Positions 6,759 through 14,896 of a stretch of 15,942 bases of DNA are shown here, in pieces. The notes under the pieces are model-generated. The model had not been told where the DNA came from. It searched no databases and saw only the letters and a list, made by a program, of their open reading frames with translations. The stretch comes from an uncultured Opitutia bacterium (GTDB taxonomy: Bacteria > Verrucomicrobiota > Verrucomicrobiia > Opitutales > UBA953), in the NCBI GenBank assembly GCA_937875975.1, contig CALEEU010000252.1, forward strand, positions 1-15,942. Direction: 5' to 3'. Position numbers and translations under genes: made by a program. Every line of letters starts with the position of its first letter. Position 1 is the first letter of the stretch.

Positions 6759-9161
6759 TTAGAGCGACGGACGCGTCTGCAGCATCTCGATGGCTTCGAT
6801 GATGTCGCCGGGCTGGTACTCGTCGTAACCGCCAAGCTTGATGCCGCATTCGAAGCCAGCCTTGACCTCGGAGGCGTCGTCCTTGAAGCGACGCAGGGTT
6901 TCGACCGGGCCGTTGTGGATGATCTTGCCGCCGCGCACCACGCGCGCCTTGGCGGCGCGACGGATGAGGCCTTCGGTGACCATGCAGCCGGCGACCTTGT
7001 GCTCCTTGCCGAGAGCGAAGACGGCGCGCACTTCGGCGGCACCGAGCTTGTTCTCGCGGACCTCGGGGTCCAGGAGCTCGGTCATGGCTTCCTTCACGAG
7101 CGTGATCAGCTCGTAGATGATATCATGCGTGATGAGGCGGACGCCGGTGCGCTTGAGCAGCGGCTGGACGCCGTTCTCGAGCTTGGTGTCGAACGCGACG
7201 ACAAGGGCTTTGGAAGCTTCGGCGAGGGCGACGTCGCTCTGGGAGACGGGGCCGACGGAGCCGCCGACGATCTCGAGGCGCACCTTGCTCGACATGATCT
7301 CGACGAGACAGCCTTCGAGGGCTTCGAGCGTGCCTTTGACGTCGGCCTTGAGCAGGACGCGGAGGACCTTTTCCTTGTCCTGGGCGAGAGCGGCCATGAG
7401 GCGCTCAAGGTCCGTCATGCCGGGTCGGGCACCCGTGTTCGGCGCCTGCTGTAACGCTTCGGCGGCCTTGCGGGCGCCGAGGGCGGCTTCTTCGGCGATC
7501 TCGCGGGCTTCGCGGTCGTTCTTGACGGTCTTGAATTTAGTGCCGGGGGCCGGGACGGCATCCCAGCCGAGTACGAGTGCCGGAGCGCCGGGCGTGGCGG
7601 AAGGCATGCGATTGCCGCGCTCATCCATCAGGGCGCGCACCTTGCACCAGGTTTCGCCGCAGACGAAAGAGTCGCCGGGCTTGAGCGTGCCCTTCTGGAC
7701 GATGACCGTGGCGGTAGGACCGCGGCCGGTCTCCATCTGGGATTCGATGACGACGCCCTGGGCGGGGCACTTGGCGTTGGCCTTGAGGTCGAGGACTTCG
7801 GCCTGCAGGAGAATCGACTCGAGGAGCTCGGTCATGCCGGTTCCCTTGAGGGCCGACACCGGGCTGGTGATGGTTTCGCCACCCCAATCTTCCGGGGTGA
7901 TGTTGCGCTGCTGCATCTGCTGCTTCACGCGGTCGATGTTGGCGCCCTTAGCGTCGACCTTGTTGATCGCGGCCACGATGGCGCTGGCATGCTTCTGAGC
8001 GAACTTGAGGGCTTCCTCGGTCTGCGGCATGAAGCCGTCGTCCGCCGCTACGACGAGCACGGCGACGTCAGTGACGGAGGCTCCGCGCTCGCGCATCTTG
8101 GCGAAGGCGGCGTGGCCGGGGGTGTCGAGGAAGGTGACGGTCTTGCCCTTGTACTCGGGCTTCTCGCCCTGATAGGAGACGGAGTAGGCGCCGATGTGCT
8201 GGGTGATGCCGCCGGCTTCGCCCGAGACGACGTTGGTCTTGCGGAAGAAGTCGAGGAGGGTGGTCTTGCCGTGGTCGACGTGGCCGAGCACGCAGACGAC
8301 GGGCGGACGCGCGGTCATGAGCGCCGGGTCGTCTTCGGAAGGCTTCTCGACCTTCTTGACGGGTTGGACGCCTTCGCCGCGGTGACGGATTTCTAGGGTG
8401 TAGCCGTGACGTTCGGCGACCTTGCGGGCATCGGCTTCCTCGATGACGGAGGAGACGCTGACGACCTTGTTCAATTCCATCAGGTTACCGATGACCTGGA
8501 AGGGCTTCAGATTGAGGGCGATCGCGAAGTCGCGCACCACGATGGGCGGGCGGACGGTGATAGCGCCTTTGCTGCCGGGGGCGGCCTGGCTGCCGGTGGC
8601 GGCCGGACGGTTGACGACCGGAGCGATGGGCGGGCGGACGATCGGAGGGACGTTGGCCGGGCGCGAAGGGACGGGCGGAGGGGTGCTGACGACGACGGGC
8701 GGCAGGTCGGCCTTGACCGGCGTCGGAGCAATCGACGGACGGGGGATGATCGGAGTGACCGGAGGGCGGGCAGTCGGAGGCGGCGTCGGGGCGATGGTCG
8801 GGCGCGGAGGCATGCTCACCTGAGGCGGCACGCCGGGCTTGGCGACAGGGGCGACGGGCTTGACCGGTTCCGGGGCCTTCGGGGCTTCGACGGCTGGTTC
8901 CGGCACGGGCTCGGCCTTCTTCGGAAGCTTGTCGGCGGCGAAGGTCAGGAAGTCTTCGCGGTAGATCTTGCCGAAGTTGCTCGAGGCAGCGGGCTTCTTG
9001 CCGTCGGTGTAGACGTAGTCCTTGTAGTCAGGACGGGCGACCACGAACTGGTCTACCAGGGCGAGCAGCGCCTTGACCTCGAGGCCGAGCTCCTTGGCCA
9101 CGTCGCTGAAACGCTGCGTGGTCGCGGGCTTCTTGGCTTCGGATTTCTTCTTCTCGGTCAT
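6759..9161 (-). CDS. infB: Translation initiation factor IF-2
   Basis: An 800-residue GTPase that brings initiator fMet-tRNA to the 30S subunit and promotes subunit joining. An N-terminal IF2N-like segment (about 17-40) is followed by a lysine/aspartate region and a long Pro/Thr/Val-rich linker (about 85-215). A second IF2N unit (about 215-270, VRDFAIALNLKPFQVIGNLM) precedes the G domain. G1 is GHVDHGKT (293-300), the switch region GGITQHIGAY (317-326), G3 DTPGH (346-350) and G4 NKVD (400-403). The C2 domain ends in CGIKLGGYDEYQPGDIIEAI near the C-terminus, as expected. Start ATG 9161; 43 nt separate it from nusA. The linker contains PPP stretches (TPPPTA, TPPPVP) that are typical EF-P-dependent stall sites. 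Confidence 0.97.
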   Translation of the reverse strand: MTEKKKSEAKKPATTQRFSDVAKELGLEVKALLALVDQFVVARPDYKDYVYTDGKKPAASSNFGKIYREDFLTFAADKLPKKAEPVPEPAVEAPKAPEPVKPVAPVAKPGVPPQVSMPPRPTIAPTPPPTARPPVTPIIPRPSIAPTPVKADLPPVVVSTPPPVPSRPANVPPIVRPPIAPVVNRPAATGSQAAPGSKGAITVRPPIVVRDFAIALNLKPFQVIGNLMELNKVVSVSSVIEEADARKVAERHGYTLEIRHRGEGVQPVKKVEKPSEDDPALMTARPPVVCVLGHVDHGKTTLLDFFRKTNVVSGEAGGITQHIGAYSVSYQGEKPEYKGKTVTFLDTPGHAAFAKMRERGASVTDVAVLVVAADDGFMPQTEEALKFAQKHASAIVAAINKVDAKGANIDRVKQQMQQRNITPEDWGGETITSPVSALKGTGMTELLESILLQAEVLDLKANAKCPAQGVVIESQMETGRGPTATVIVQKGTLKPGDSFVCGETWCKVRALMDERGNRMPSATPGAPALVLGWDAVPAPGTKFKTVKNDREAREIAEEAALGARKAAEALQQAPNTGARPGMTDLERLMAALAQDKEKVLRVLLKADVKGTLEALEGCLVEIMSSKVRLEIVGGSVGPVSQSDVALAEASKALVVAFDTKLENGVQPLLKRTGVRLITHDIIYELITLVKEAMTELLDPEVRENKLGAAEVRAVFALGKEHKVAGCMVTEGLIRRAAKARVVRGGKIIHNGPVETLRRFKDDASEVKAGFECGIKLGGYDEYQPGDIIEAIEMLQTRPSL

Positions 9162-9204
9162 GTGCGCGTGCGAAGGGTGGCGATAGGGTCAGGGTGCGGA
9201 AGGA

Positions 9205-10452
9205 TCACGAACGGCGGCCCTTGGCGTAGGCGGCGAGGACGGCTTCGACCTCTTCGGCCGGGATGCCGCTTTCCTTGAAGTCTTCCACGGTCGCGCCTTC
9301 GAGGGCTTCGACGCTGGAGATGCCGAGGCCGACAAACTTCGCAATGAGCTCGGCGGGGAGGCCGAGCTGCTCGGCGATGCGGACGGCGGCGTCGCCGGCC
9401 TTAGCTTCGAAGCTTTCGGCGGCGTGCGTGGCCTTCTGGATGTTGAGACCCCAACCCATGAGTTTGGAGGTCAGGCGGGCGTTGCGACCCTTGCTGCCGA
9501 TGGCGATGCGCATGTCGTCTTCGTCCACTTCGAAGTGGATGGAGCGGGTGCGTTCGTCGATACGGACGTTACGCGGCTTGGCTGGGCGAATGGCTTCTTC
9601 GAGCAGCTTGAGCGGCTCAGCGTGGTAGCGGATGATATCGATCTTCTCGCCACCGAGTTCCTTAACAATGTTGCGGACGCGGGCGCCACGGGCGCCGACG
9701 CAGGCGCCGACGGGGTCGACCTTGGGGTCGCGGGAGTCGACGGCGATCTTGGTACGATAGCCAGGATCGCGGGCCATGGCGGCGATGGTGACGGTCTTGT
9801 CGGCGATTTCGGCGACTTCGAGTTCAAGGAGACGGCGTACGAAGGCCGGGTTGGCACGGGAGAGCACGAACTCGCGGCCGCGCTGCGGGTCTTCGCGGAT
9901 CTCGAGGAGGAGGCAGCGGATACGGTCGCCAGTGCGGAATTCGTCCCCGTGGCAGCGTTCCTTGTGGGTGAGAACGGCTTCGGCGGTGCCGAGTTCGATT
10001 ACAACGTTGCCGCGCTCAGTGCGACGGACGGTGCCAGTGACGATGTCGCCAACCTTGTCCTTATACTCCTGGAAGACCTGGTCCTTCTCGATCTTGCGGA
10101 AGCGCTGGTTGAGCAGCTGCTGGGTGGTCTTGGCGGCGATGCGGCCGAGGTCGGCCACGTTGATGGGCTTGCGGACTTCCTGTCCGACTTGGACGCCGGC
10201 CTCGATGAGCGAGGCGGCGACCGGGTTGATTTCCTGGAGCGGGTCCGACACGGAGTCGGTCACGCGGAGGACGACGAAGGCGTCGAGCTTGCCGGAGAGG
10301 GGATCAGCGTTGATCTCCACGTTCTGGCCGGCCATGACCGACTTCTCGACGGAGGACTTGATCGCCTCGACGATCAGGGCGCAGGCCTCTTCTTTTTTGA
10401 TGTTCTTCTCCTTTTCGAGATATTGGAGGAAGGGTTTGATATCGACGCTCAT
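9205..10452 (-). CDS. nusA: Transcription termination/antitermination factor NusA
   Basis: A 415-residue NusA. The N-terminal RNA-polymerase-binding domain (1-130) is followed by an S1 domain (about 135-200, KVGDIVTGTVRRTERGNVVI), KH1 with GARG at 253-256 (DPVGACVGARGARVRNIV) and KH2 with GSKG at 319-322 (RIAIGSKGRNARLTSKL). A single C-terminal helix-hairpin unit (about 365-411) stands where E. coli has two acidic repeats, which makes it shorter than the 495-residue E. coli protein. I chose the ATG at 10452 (MSVDIKPF); 22 more in-frame codons upstream cross the terminator hairpin and are not plausible. It is first in nusA-infB-rbfA; rimP is not upstream. Expression is probably controlled by the leader terminator at 10492-10518. 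Confidence 0.96.
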   Translation of the reverse strand: MSVDIKPFLQYLEKEKNIKKEEACALIVEAIKSSVEKSVMAGQNVEINADPLSGKLDAFVVLRVTDSVSDPLQEINPVAASLIEAGVQVGQEVRKPINVADLGRIAAKTTQQLLNQRFRKIEKDQVFQEYKDKVGDIVTGTVRRTERGNVVIELGTAEAVLTHKERCHGDEFRTGDRIRCLLLEIREDPQRGREFVLSRANPAFVRRLLELEVAEIADKTVTIAAMARDPGYRTKIAVDSRDPKVDPVGACVGARGARVRNIVKELGGEKIDIIRYHAEPLKLLEEAIRPAKPRNVRIDERTRSIHFEVDEDDMRIAIGSKGRNARLTSKLMGWGLNIQKATHAAESFEAKAGDAAVRIAEQLGLPAELIAKFVGLGISSVEALEGATVEDFKESGIPAEEVEAVLAAYAKGRRS

Positions 10453-10491
10453 GGTGATGGGTGCGGGTTTTCGGTGAAATGATTTGGGGAC

Positions 10492-10540
10492 AAAAAAAGC
10501 GGGTCCGGCAGGACCCACCTCGGTAAAGGTGAACTGAGGC
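10492..10540 (-). promoter_or_regulatory. Terminator/anti-terminator leader (attenuator) upstream of nusA
   Basis: On the minus strand an 8-bp hairpin, GTGGGTCC/GGACCCGC with loop TGCC (10518-10499), is followed by seven Ts (10498-10492), a textbook intrinsic terminator. It lies 40 nt upstream of the nusA start, not at the end of any minus-strand gene. Just before it, CACCT (10531-10527) can pair with AGGTG (10520-10516), whose last three bases belong to the terminator's 5' arm, so the two hairpins compete; CCTC (10539-10536) with GAGG (10521-10518) is a further option. NusA autoregulation through a leader terminator is reported in Bacillus. It may instead simply block read-through from the ettA side. 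Confidence 0.6.
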
Positions 10541-10541
10541 T

Positions 10542-10570
10542 TACCTTGGGCACCCCGGGGGGGATGTCAA
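10542..10570 (-). promoter_or_regulatory. Probable nusA operon promoter
   Basis: A perfect -35 hexamer TTGACA (10570-10565, minus strand) stands 17 nt before AAGGTA (10547-10542), a weak -10. Transcription from here would start near 10535 and pass through the terminator hairpin before reaching nusA. The perfect -35 and the position in the divergent nusA/ettA gap support it; the poor -10 lowers confidence. Confidence 0.4.
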
Positions 10571-10595
10571 GTGCGGTAAGCCCGCCGGCCCGGAG

Positions 10596-10630
10596 GGTTC
10601 CGCTTGCCCCCCGGGGGTCTTCACGGAACC
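10596..10630. repeat. Inverted repeat just upstream of the ettA start
   Basis: GGTTCCG (10596-10602) and CGGAACC (10624-10630) pair perfectly. The 21-nt spacer contains a C6G5 tract (10607-10617). The repeat ends 7 nt before the ettA ATG, so in the mRNA it would place a stem directly at the ribosome-loading region. It could be a leader structure affecting translation of ettA or an operator in the divergent promoter region. Confidence 0.35.
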
Positions 10631-10637
10631 TTCCCCT

Positions 10638-12314
10638 ATGGCCGACGAAAAAGTAATCTTCACGATGACGGGGGTCACGAAGTACTTCGAAAAGAAACCC
10701 GTTTTCCGTGATATTTCGCTCTCTTACTATTATGGAGCCAAAATCGGCGTCCTTGGCCTGAATGGTTCAGGTAAGTCTACGCTGCTTAAAATCATGGCGG
10801 GCGAAGACAAGGAATTCGACGGCGCCATCAGCCAGGTGCCCGGCTACACGCTGGGCTACCTTGCCCAAGAGCCGCGGCTCGATGAACACCTGACGGTCCA
10901 GGAATGCGTGATGCAGGCGGCTGGTCCGATGAAGGCCCTGCTCGAAGAATATGACGAGACGTTCGTAAAGGTCTCAGAGATCGACGACGCCAAGGAGCAA
11001 GAAAAGATCCTCGCTCGCCAAGGCGAGATTCAGACGATCCTCGATACGCGCGGGGGCTGGGATCTCGATGCCCGTATCGAGATGGCGATGGAAGCCCTGC
11101 GCTGCCCGCCCGGCGAGGCGGTGGTCTCCGCGTTGTCCGGCGGCGAGAAACGCCGCGTGGCGCTCTGCCGCTTGCTGCTCATGGAGCCGGACATCCTCCT
11201 GCTCGACGAGCCGACCAATCACCTCGACGCCGACACGGTCGCCTGGCTCGAACGGCACCTCCAGACTTACAAGGGCACAGTCATCGCGATCACGCACGAC
11301 CGCTACTTCCTCGATAACGTCGCAGGCTGGATCCTCGAGCTCGACCGCGGCCGCGGTATCCCTTGGAAGGGCAACTACTCCTCGTGGCTCCAGCAGAAGC
11401 AGCAGCGTCTCGAGATGGAGGAGAAGCAGTCCGCCGCCCGTTCGCGTTCGATGGAACGCGAACGCGAGTGGGCTGGCGCTTCGCCCAAGGCGCGCGTGGC
11501 TAAAAACAAGGCCCGTCTCCGCGCCTACGAGCAGATGCTCACGCAGGATCAGAACCTCCAGGAGAAGACGGCCGAGATCTGGATTCCGCCCGGCCCCCGT
11601 CTCGGCGGCGCGGTCATCGAGGCCCGCGGCCTCTCCAAGGGCTACGGCGACCGTATCCTCATGGACGATGTGAACTTCACGCTGCCGGCGGGCGGTATCG
11701 TCGGCGTGGTTGGCCCCAATGGGGCGGGCAAGACGACCTTGTTCCGCATGATCACCGGACAGGAGAAGCCCGACAAGGGTACGCTCACCGTCGGCGACTC
11801 GGTCAAGCTCGCCTACGTCGACCAGTCCCGTGATTCACTCCCCGCGGACGCGCCGCTCTGGTCCGCGATTTCCGACGGGCAGGACATGGTCCACCTCGGC
11901 AAAATCATGGTCCCGGCCCGCGCCTACGCGGCACGCTTCGGCTTCACGGGAGACGTCCAGCAACGCAAGGTTGGCGTGATGTCCGGCGGCGAACGCAATC
12001 GCATCCACCTCGCCCGCCTCATCAAGGCAGGCGCGAACGTGCTCCTGCTCGACGAGCCGACCAACGACCTCGATGTGAATACGATCCGCGCGTTAGAGGA
12101 CGCCCTCGAGGGCTTTGCGGGCTGCGCGGTCATCGTGACGCACGACCGCTGGTTCCTCGACCGCGTGGCCACGCACATCCTCGCCTTCGAAGACGACAGC
12201 ACGGTGGTGTGGCACGAAGGCAACTACGGCGACTACCTTGAAGATCGGCGTAAGCGCCTCGGCCTTGAGTCGGATACGCCGCGCCGCCCCAAATACCGTC
12301 GGCTTACGCGCTGA
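10638..12314 (+). CDS. ettA: Energy-dependent translational throttle protein EttA (ABC-F)
   Basis: A 558-residue ABC-F protein with two ATP-binding domains and no membrane segment; EttA is about 555 residues. The first domain has Walker A GLNGSGKST (40-48), signature LSGGEK (166-171) and Walker B DILLLDEPTNHLD from residue 185. The second has Walker A GPNGAGKTT (359-367) and signature MSGGER (448-453). An arm insertion follows the Q-loop of domain 1 (about 95-140), and the inter-domain P-site linker contains KARVAKNKARLRAYE, both characteristic of EttA rather than of resistance ABC-F proteins. It binds the ribosomal E site and gates the first peptide bond according to ATP/ADP ratio. The start ATG is at 10638. 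It is a single gene, divergent from nusA, overlapping malQ at the 3' end by 11 nt. Confidence 0.94.
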   Translation: MADEKVIFTMTGVTKYFEKKPVFRDISLSYYYGAKIGVLGLNGSGKSTLLKIMAGEDKEFDGAISQVPGYTLGYLAQEPRLDEHLTVQECVMQAAGPMKALLEEYDETFVKVSEIDDAKEQEKILARQGEIQTILDTRGGWDLDARIEMAMEALRCPPGEAVVSALSGGEKRRVALCRLLLMEPDILLLDEPTNHLDADTVAWLERHLQTYKGTVIAITHDRYFLDNVAGWILELDRGRGIPWKGNYSSWLQQKQQRLEMEEKQSAARSRSMEREREWAGASPKARVAKNKARLRAYEQMLTQDQNLQEKTAEIWIPPGPRLGGAVIEARGLSKGYGDRILMDDVNFTLPAGGIVGVVGPNGAGKTTLFRMITGQEKPDKGTLTVGDSVKLAYVDQSRDSLPADAPLWSAISDGQDMVHLGKIMVPARAYAARFGFTGDVQQRKVGVMSGGERNRIHLARLIKAGANVLLLDEPTNDLDVNTIRALEDALEGFAGCAVIVTHDRWFLDRVATHILAFEDDSTVVWHEGNYGDYLEDRRKRLGLESDTPRRPKYRRLTR

Positions 12315-13812
12315 GCCGCTGAGCGGCCTTTAGTCGCTGACGCCATGCGCCGGCCGTTGCCGCGAGCGTGGTGAGCTGTAGGTCGCTCATGCGCCAACCC
12401 CAGTTGCCCTGCGGCTTGCCGGGCGTATTGAAGCGGGCCTCGGCTCCCAGTCCGAGGAGGTCCTGGACGGGGATGAACGCAGCGATGCCCGGCGAGGCGA
12501 GGGCGGCTTCGGCGAGCGTGATATGCGGTGAGGCCATGACGCCAAAGGCGCCCTCGACCCGCGTGCGTTCCTCGGCCGAGGCCTGGGCGTACCAGCCGAC
12601 GACGGTATCGTTATCGTGCGTGCCAGTGTAGACGATGCGGTCGGCGGTGATGTTCGTCGGGAAGTGGGGATTGCCTTCGGGCGGGCCGCCGAAGCCAAAT
12701 TGCAACACCGACATGCCGGGCAGCCCGGAGGCCTTGCGGAGGACGTCCACGCCAGGCGAGAGCAAGCCAAGGTCTTCGGCGACGAGCGGGAGTCCGGCCA
12801 GCGCGCCAGTGAAGGCGAGTCCTGGGCCATCGAACCATTCGCCTTCGCGGGCATTGGGCGCCCCGGCGGGCACGCTCCAGAAATCATGGATGCCGCGGAA
12901 GTGGTCGATGCGGATCGCGTCGAAGAGCTCGAGGTCGTGCTGGACGCGCGCCTTCCACCAAGCAAAGCCATCGGCGGCGTGACGGTCCCACGCGTAGAGC
13001 GGATTGCCCCACAGCTGGCCGTCCGCGGCAAAGTAGTCGGGCGGCACGCCGGCGACGGCGAGCGGGCGGCCGGCTTCGTCCAGTTGGAAGAGTTCGGGGC
13101 GCGTCTTGGCATCGCAGCCGTCGGCGGAGACGTAGATGGGTTCGTCGCCGAAGAAACGGACGCCCTTGCTGCGCGCATATTCGCGAAGCGAGCGCCACTG
13201 CTCGGCGAAAAGGAACTGGAGGACCTCGGCTTCAGCCACGGCTTCGGCCGGGGCATCGTCGATCGTCCACTTATCCGGCGCGGTGAAGCCGTTGGCTTCG
13301 CGCAAGGCGGAGAATCGGCACCAGGCATCGAGCCATCCGGCGTGCTTGGCCCGGAAGCGTCGGAAGGCGGCGTTCTGTTTTAGGATGACGGCGCCGCGTC
13401 GTGCGGCGAGCTGGAGCGTCGGGCGCAGGTGATTCCAGAGACGGCCATAGTCCGTCCGTCCGTCGCTGCCGCGACGAAGCGCGGCGATCTCCTCGGGGGT
13501 GAGCAGTTTACGCGCACCGAGGTCCGCGAGGTCGAGGAGGTAGGGATTCCCGGCGAAGACGGAGAGCGCTTGGTAGGGTGAGTCGCCATAGCCGGTCGGG
13601 CCGAGCGGGCAGACCTGCCACCAGGAGAACCCGGCCGAGGCGATGATATCGACGAAGCGTCGGGCCTCGGCGCCGAGCGAGCCGACGGGGCCGTCGCCGG
13701 GTAAGGCGGTCGGATGAAGCAGGACGCCTGCGCAACGGCGCGGGAACGCGTGGCAGGTAAAGGGTTCAGTGACGTCGGTCCCGGCCTCGGGGGCGCCTCG
13801 GGAGGCGCTCAT
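12304..13812 (-). CDS. malQ: 4-alpha-glucanotransferase (amylomaltase, GH77)
   Basis: A 502-residue GH77 enzyme that transfers alpha-1,4-glucan segments between maltooligosaccharides, in the cytoplasm, for maltodextrin or glycogen use. The catalytic residues are in place: nucleophile Asp303 in IRIDHFRG, acid/base Glu346 in VAEDLG and the stabilising Asp400 in THDNDT, with spacing close to Thermus amylomaltase. The N-terminal SPYQALSVFAGNPYLLDL loop and RCAGVLLHPTALPG are family hallmarks. The length is that of the compact Thermus-type enzyme, without the long N-terminal extension of E. coli MalQ. The ATG at 13812 stands one base after the stop of the ppiC-like gene (TGAGATG), so translation is probably coupled. 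No other glycogen gene is in the window. The 3' end overlaps ettA by 11 nt. Confidence 0.95.
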   Translation of the reverse strand: MSASRGAPEAGTDVTEPFTCHAFPRRCAGVLLHPTALPGDGPVGSLGAEARRFVDIIASAGFSWWQVCPLGPTGYGDSPYQALSVFAGNPYLLDLADLGARKLLTPEEIAALRRGSDGRTDYGRLWNHLRPTLQLAARRGAVILKQNAAFRRFRAKHAGWLDAWCRFSALREANGFTAPDKWTIDDAPAEAVAEAEVLQFLFAEQWRSLREYARSKGVRFFGDEPIYVSADGCDAKTRPELFQLDEAGRPLAVAGVPPDYFAADGQLWGNPLYAWDRHAADGFAWWKARVQHDLELFDAIRIDHFRGIHDFWSVPAGAPNAREGEWFDGPGLAFTGALAGLPLVAEDLGLLSPGVDVLRKASGLPGMSVLQFGFGGPPEGNPHFPTNITADRIVYTGTHDNDTVVGWYAQASAEERTRVEGAFGVMASPHITLAEAALASPGIAAFIPVQDLLGLGAEARFNTPGKPQGNWGWRMSDLQLTTLAATAGAWRQRLKAAQRLSA

Positions 13813-13813
13813 C

Positions 13814-14896
13814 TCAGCGGATTTCTTGGACGTAGTGCTTCGAGCGCAGCCCCTCGATCCAGCTCTTGACGGCGATATTCATGTTGATCTGCCGGACCTT
13901 GGTTTCGATCGTCGCCATCACCTCAGGGTCGTTGACGTCGGCGAAACCTTTCGGGCGGACCGCTTCTGGGCTGACGATCACGTAGATCGGGGTGGAGCCG
14001 ACGTCGAACTTCAAGGGGTCGGAGATCTCGCCGGCCTTGAGCGTCTTGAGCTTGGCATTGACGGTCTCGTTGAGGTTTTCGAGGTTCTGCCAGCCGGCGT
14101 CGCCACCTTTGGCTGCAAGATCGTCGGTGCTGATGCGCATGGCGACGTCGGCGAAGGTCGGCGTGCCGGTGATCGGCTTGCCGGTGACCTTGAAGCGTTC
14201 GAGGGTGGCGGCGATCTTGCCGGGATGGCGCAGCGCGTCGGTGAAGGCGGCGGCGCGGGCCGCGGTTTCCTCGGGTTTCTCCGCGGCGCCCTGCGTGATC
14301 GTGATCTGGCGCAGCTTGACCTGTTCCTTGCGGACGAAGTCGATCTTGTTCTTCTCGTAGTACTCCAGGATTTTCCCGGGATTGACGTCCCAGGCCGCAC
14401 GGCGGACCTGGCTGACCATATATTCGAAGATGATGCGCTCTTCGATGCGCTTGCGGTGGGCGAGGGGCGTCGTGCCAGCCGCGCGGAGCGAGGCGACGAA
14501 GCGGTTGCGGTCGCCATTGAAATCGCGGCGGATGGTCTCCTCGATGTCGGTGTCGATGTAGGAGGCGGGCAGCCCCGAAGTGCTGGCACGGAATTCGGCG
14601 ATGACAAGGTGGCGGTCGGCGATAGAGTTGAGGGTCTCGTCCGCGACGTTAGCGATCGCCTTCTCGGATTCGGCCTCGGTCTTCGAGCCGGCCCGGATCT
14701 GGCCGATGATCGGCTCGATCTGGCGGCGGATGTCCGAGGTGGTGATGCCGTTGCCGTCGGCGGTCGCGACGATGCGGTCGGCGTGCATCTCGGACCAGCG
14801 CTTGGCGGCGGCTTCTTGCAGCGTCGGCTGCTTGAGCTGGGCGGAAGCGGCTATGGCGGACAGGAGGAGTAGGCTGGAGAACAGGAAGGATTTCAT
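13814..14896 (-). CDS. SurA/PpiC-type periplasmic peptidyl-prolyl isomerase
   Basis: A 360-residue exported protein. The signal peptide is KSFLFSSLLLLSAIAASA with expected cleavage after residue 19. A SurA-N-like chaperone region (about 35-160, starting IVATADGNGITTSDIRRQI) is followed by a single parvulin/PpiC-like domain (about 195-310; KLRQITI and GDAGW are the recognisable anchors). It probably assists outer-membrane protein folding. The parvulin domain is divergent, so isomerase activity is not certain. The ATG at 14896 overlaps the mfd stop as ATGA; the frame upstream of it is out of frame with, and inside, mfd. It lies between mfd and malQ in one transcript. Confidence 0.85.
   Translation of the reverse strand: MKSFLFSSLLLLSAIAASAQLKQPTLQEAAAKRWSEMHADRIVATADGNGITTSDIRRQIEPIIGQIRAGSKTEAESEKAIANVADETLNSIADRHLVIAEFRASTSGLPASYIDTDIEETIRRDFNGDRNRFVASLRAAGTTPLAHRKRIEERIIFEYMVSQVRRAAWDVNPGKILEYYEKNKIDFVRKEQVKLRQITITQGAAEKPEETAARAAAFTDALRHPGKIAATLERFKVTGKPITGTPTFADVAMRISTDDLAAKGGDAGWQNLENLNETVNAKLKTLKAGEISDPLKFDVGSTPIYVIVSPEAVRPKGFADVNDPEVMATIETKVRQINMNIAVKSWIEGLRSKHYVQEIR

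Noticed and set aside
8406..9278. Arg/Gly/Asp-rich 290-codon + strand frame opposite the infB linker
   Set aside because: Low-complexity complement of the proline-rich IF-2 linker, not a separate protein.
9424..10482. 352-codon + strand frame opposite nusA
   Set aside because: Highly acidic, repetitive composition reflecting the reverse complement of NusA codons; no motif.
10499..10531. T-box riboswitch in the nusA leader (AGGTGGGTCC recalls the T-box motif)
   Set aside because: The conserved AGGGTGGNACCGCG sequence is not present, the leader is far too short for a specifier stem, and nusA is not a usual T-box target.
13769..14872. 367-codon + strand frame opposite the ppiC-like gene
   Set aside because: Antisense shadow with Asp/Val/Gly bias; the minus strand has a signal peptide and parvulin features.
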